Origin: Clostridiales bacterium | Lineage (GTDB): Bacteria; Bacillota; Clostridia; Lachnospirales; WQUN01 | DNA length: 14,079 nt | Assembly: GCA_031269415.1 (NCBI GenBank) | Contig: JAISZF010000121.1 | Location: 1 to 14,079, forward strand | Reading direction: 5' to 3' | Notes under the pieces: generated by a model | Seen by the model: the letters and a program-made list of their open reading frames with translations, nothing else | Databases searched by the model: none | What the model was told of the DNA's origin: nothing | Shown: piece after piece, positions 13,056 to 14,079 of the stretch | Layout of the letters: each line of letters opens with the position of its first letter | How positions within the stretch are numbered: position 1 is the stretch's first letter | Translations under genes and position numbers: made by a program

Positions 13056-14079
13056 ATGAATCCAGTAGTTTATGCTTCCACACTGCTTCTTATGGCAAAT
13101 CAGATGAAACGAAGAAACAATATGTCACGTGAGATTTCCAATATACCGGAGAGTCCTTCGGATCAATTGCCGGGCGCGGAGCGGACGCCCGCCGGCGAAC
13201 GGACGCCCGCCGGCGCGGCGCGGATTGATGATCCGATACCTGAACAGGTTTTATGCGGGTTCTGGTTCGGCTGGCAGCCGAGTCTTGCTTTTAATCGGAT
13301 ACCGGGAGAATACAACGTGATCTGCGTGGCGTTCTTAGAGCCGGACATAGGCGGTATGCCGACTTTCACTCCGATAAAGATGAGTGATTCCGAGTTCAGG
13401 GCCGGTATTGATATGCTGAAAGCGCAGGGCAGGGTTGTGTTAATATCGCTGGGAGGCGCGCATCAGGGCGTCTCTTTGACGGAATCGGACAAACAGAGGT
13501 TCAAGGATGAGATTCTCCGAATCGTGAATCTATACGGGTTTATGGGGGTAGATATAGACCTGGAGGGCGCGTCCGTTACGGCCGCTCAAAACCGTACCGT
13601 CATACCCGCCGCGCTGCGTGAGATTAAGGACAGCTTCACCGCGCAGGGGAGGCCGTTCTTTATTACGCTGGCGCCCGAATTCACCGAACTGAGAGGGGCG
13701 GACGCCCGGTATAAGCCCATCATCATGGATCTGGAAGGTTATTATGACTTGATATTTCCGCAGTACTACAATCAGGGCGCCGACGGAATTTGGTCGGATG
13801 AATACAATATGTACTTATCGCAGAATGACGACGAGCATAAGGCGGAATTCTTATATACGCTGACGCACGCCATAGTTACGGGCACAAGCGACTATATGCG
13901 CATACCCGCGAATAAATTCGCGATTGGGCTGCCCTCGTCGCCCGCCGCCGCCCTTAACGGATACGTGGCAAATCCTGCCGATGTGCTGTGGGCGCTGGAT
14001 CGCTTGGCGTCGGAGGGCAACGAGATTCGCGGGCTGATGACTTGGTCGGTTAATCAGGACGCTGTGAATGGGTTTGAGT
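13056..14079 (+). CDS. Glycoside hydrolase family 18 (chitinase-like) protein, partial
   Basis: The gene starts at the ATG at 13056 (AAAGGAA at 13044-13050) and stays open for 341 codons to the window end, so the C-terminus is missing. There is no classical signal peptide: a short hydrophobic run (VVYASTLLLMA) is followed by a basic patch and a low-complexity linker with a doubled ERTPAG unit. The GH18 barrel starts near VLCGFWFGW. The strand-3 motif VLISLGGAH and the strand-4 motif FMGVDIDLEG are visible; the catalytic Glu and two of the three motif Asps are kept, but the first Asp of DGxDxDxE is Met. PQYYNQ and GLMTWSVNQD match the later barrel strands. GH18 enzymes cleave beta-1,4-N-acetylglucosamine bonds in chitin or peptidoglycan; in spore formers several act on cortex or coat. 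The missing secretion signal and the envelope neighbours favour a spore role, which is inference. Confidence 0.85.
   Translation, partial: MNPVVYASTLLLMANQMKRRNNMSREISNIPESPSDQLPGAERTPAGERTPAGAARIDDPIPEQVLCGFWFGWQPSLAFNRIPGEYNVICVAFLEPDIGGMPTFTPIKMSDSEFRAGIDMLKAQGRVVLISLGGAHQGVSLTESDKQRFKDEILRIVNLYGFMGVDIDLEGASVTAAQNRTVIPAALREIKDSFTAQGRPFFITLAPEFTELRGADARYKPIIMDLEGYYDLIFPQYYNQGADGIWSDEYNMYLSQNDDEHKAEFLYTLTHAIVTGTSDYMRIPANKFAIGLPSSPAAALNGYVANPADVLWALDRLASEGNEIRGLMTWSVNQDAVNGFE
13182..13215 (+). repeat. Tandem direct repeat, two copies of a 16-base unit at an 18-base period
   Basis: CGGACGCCCGCCGGCG occurs at 13182-13197 and again at 13200-13215. It encodes the doubled ERTPAG in the linker before the GH18 domain, so it keeps the reading frame. 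Such repeats change copy number by slippage. Confidence 0.8.

Overview
This window looks like chromosomal DNA from a low-to-mid-GC Firmicute of the class Clostridia, probably an anaerobe that makes spores and carries an S-layer. The evidence is an SLH-domain protein, a SpoIID-like protein with peptidoglycan-binding repeats and no signal peptide, a membrane LysM/G5 protein, a spore-type GH18 protein and many AGGAGG/AGAGGTG ribosome binding sites. The order or family cannot be fixed from the sequence alone. No rRNA, tRNA, CRISPR array, transposase or integrase gene was seen.

Layout. (1) Positions 103-2368, minus strand: a three-gene ABC export operon (ATPase, permease, permease) of the fluoroquinolone-export-like type, joined by 4-base start/stop overlaps. 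(2) Positions 2369-3102, minus strand: a scar of two broken genes. One is an AAA_14-type ATPase cut after 148 residues. The other is the tail of a GT39-like membrane glycosyltransferase, now in frame with the ABC ATPase. (3) Positions 3360-5711, plus strand: a 783-residue protein with a SpoIID-like domain and four peptidoglycan-binding repeats, ended by a perfect 18-bp hairpin (5734-5773) that it shares with the converging operon. (4) Positions 5809-7690, minus strand: a metal-handling pair, namely a fusion of an HMA domain, a TauE/DsbD-like membrane domain and a cupredoxin, followed by a DUF2318 lipoprotein. (5) Positions 7865-12979, plus strand: a tight five-gene run, ispE - SLH protein - LysM/G5 protein - ClpP with Asn at the third catalytic position - TtcA-like PP-loop protein, behind a good promoter. 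(6) Positions 13056-14079, plus strand: the start of a GH18 protein that runs off the window.

How the parts fit. Regions 3, 5 and 6 share a cell envelope/spore theme: isoprenoid precursor for the lipid carrier, S-layer attachment, peptidoglycan binding and glycan hydrolysis. ClpP and the tRNA-thiolation-like protein are housekeeping passengers in the same transcription unit. Region 4 is a self-contained metal (probably copper) module. Region 2 is a rearrangement scar that separates the export operon from the envelope genes. The points most worth a second look are the chimeric ORF and its two junctions, the leaderless SpoIID-like/peptidoglycan-binding protein, the three-domain metal fusion with its DUF2318 partner, the Asn-type ClpP and the degenerate GH18 motif. 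No clearly new multi-gene system could be demonstrated.
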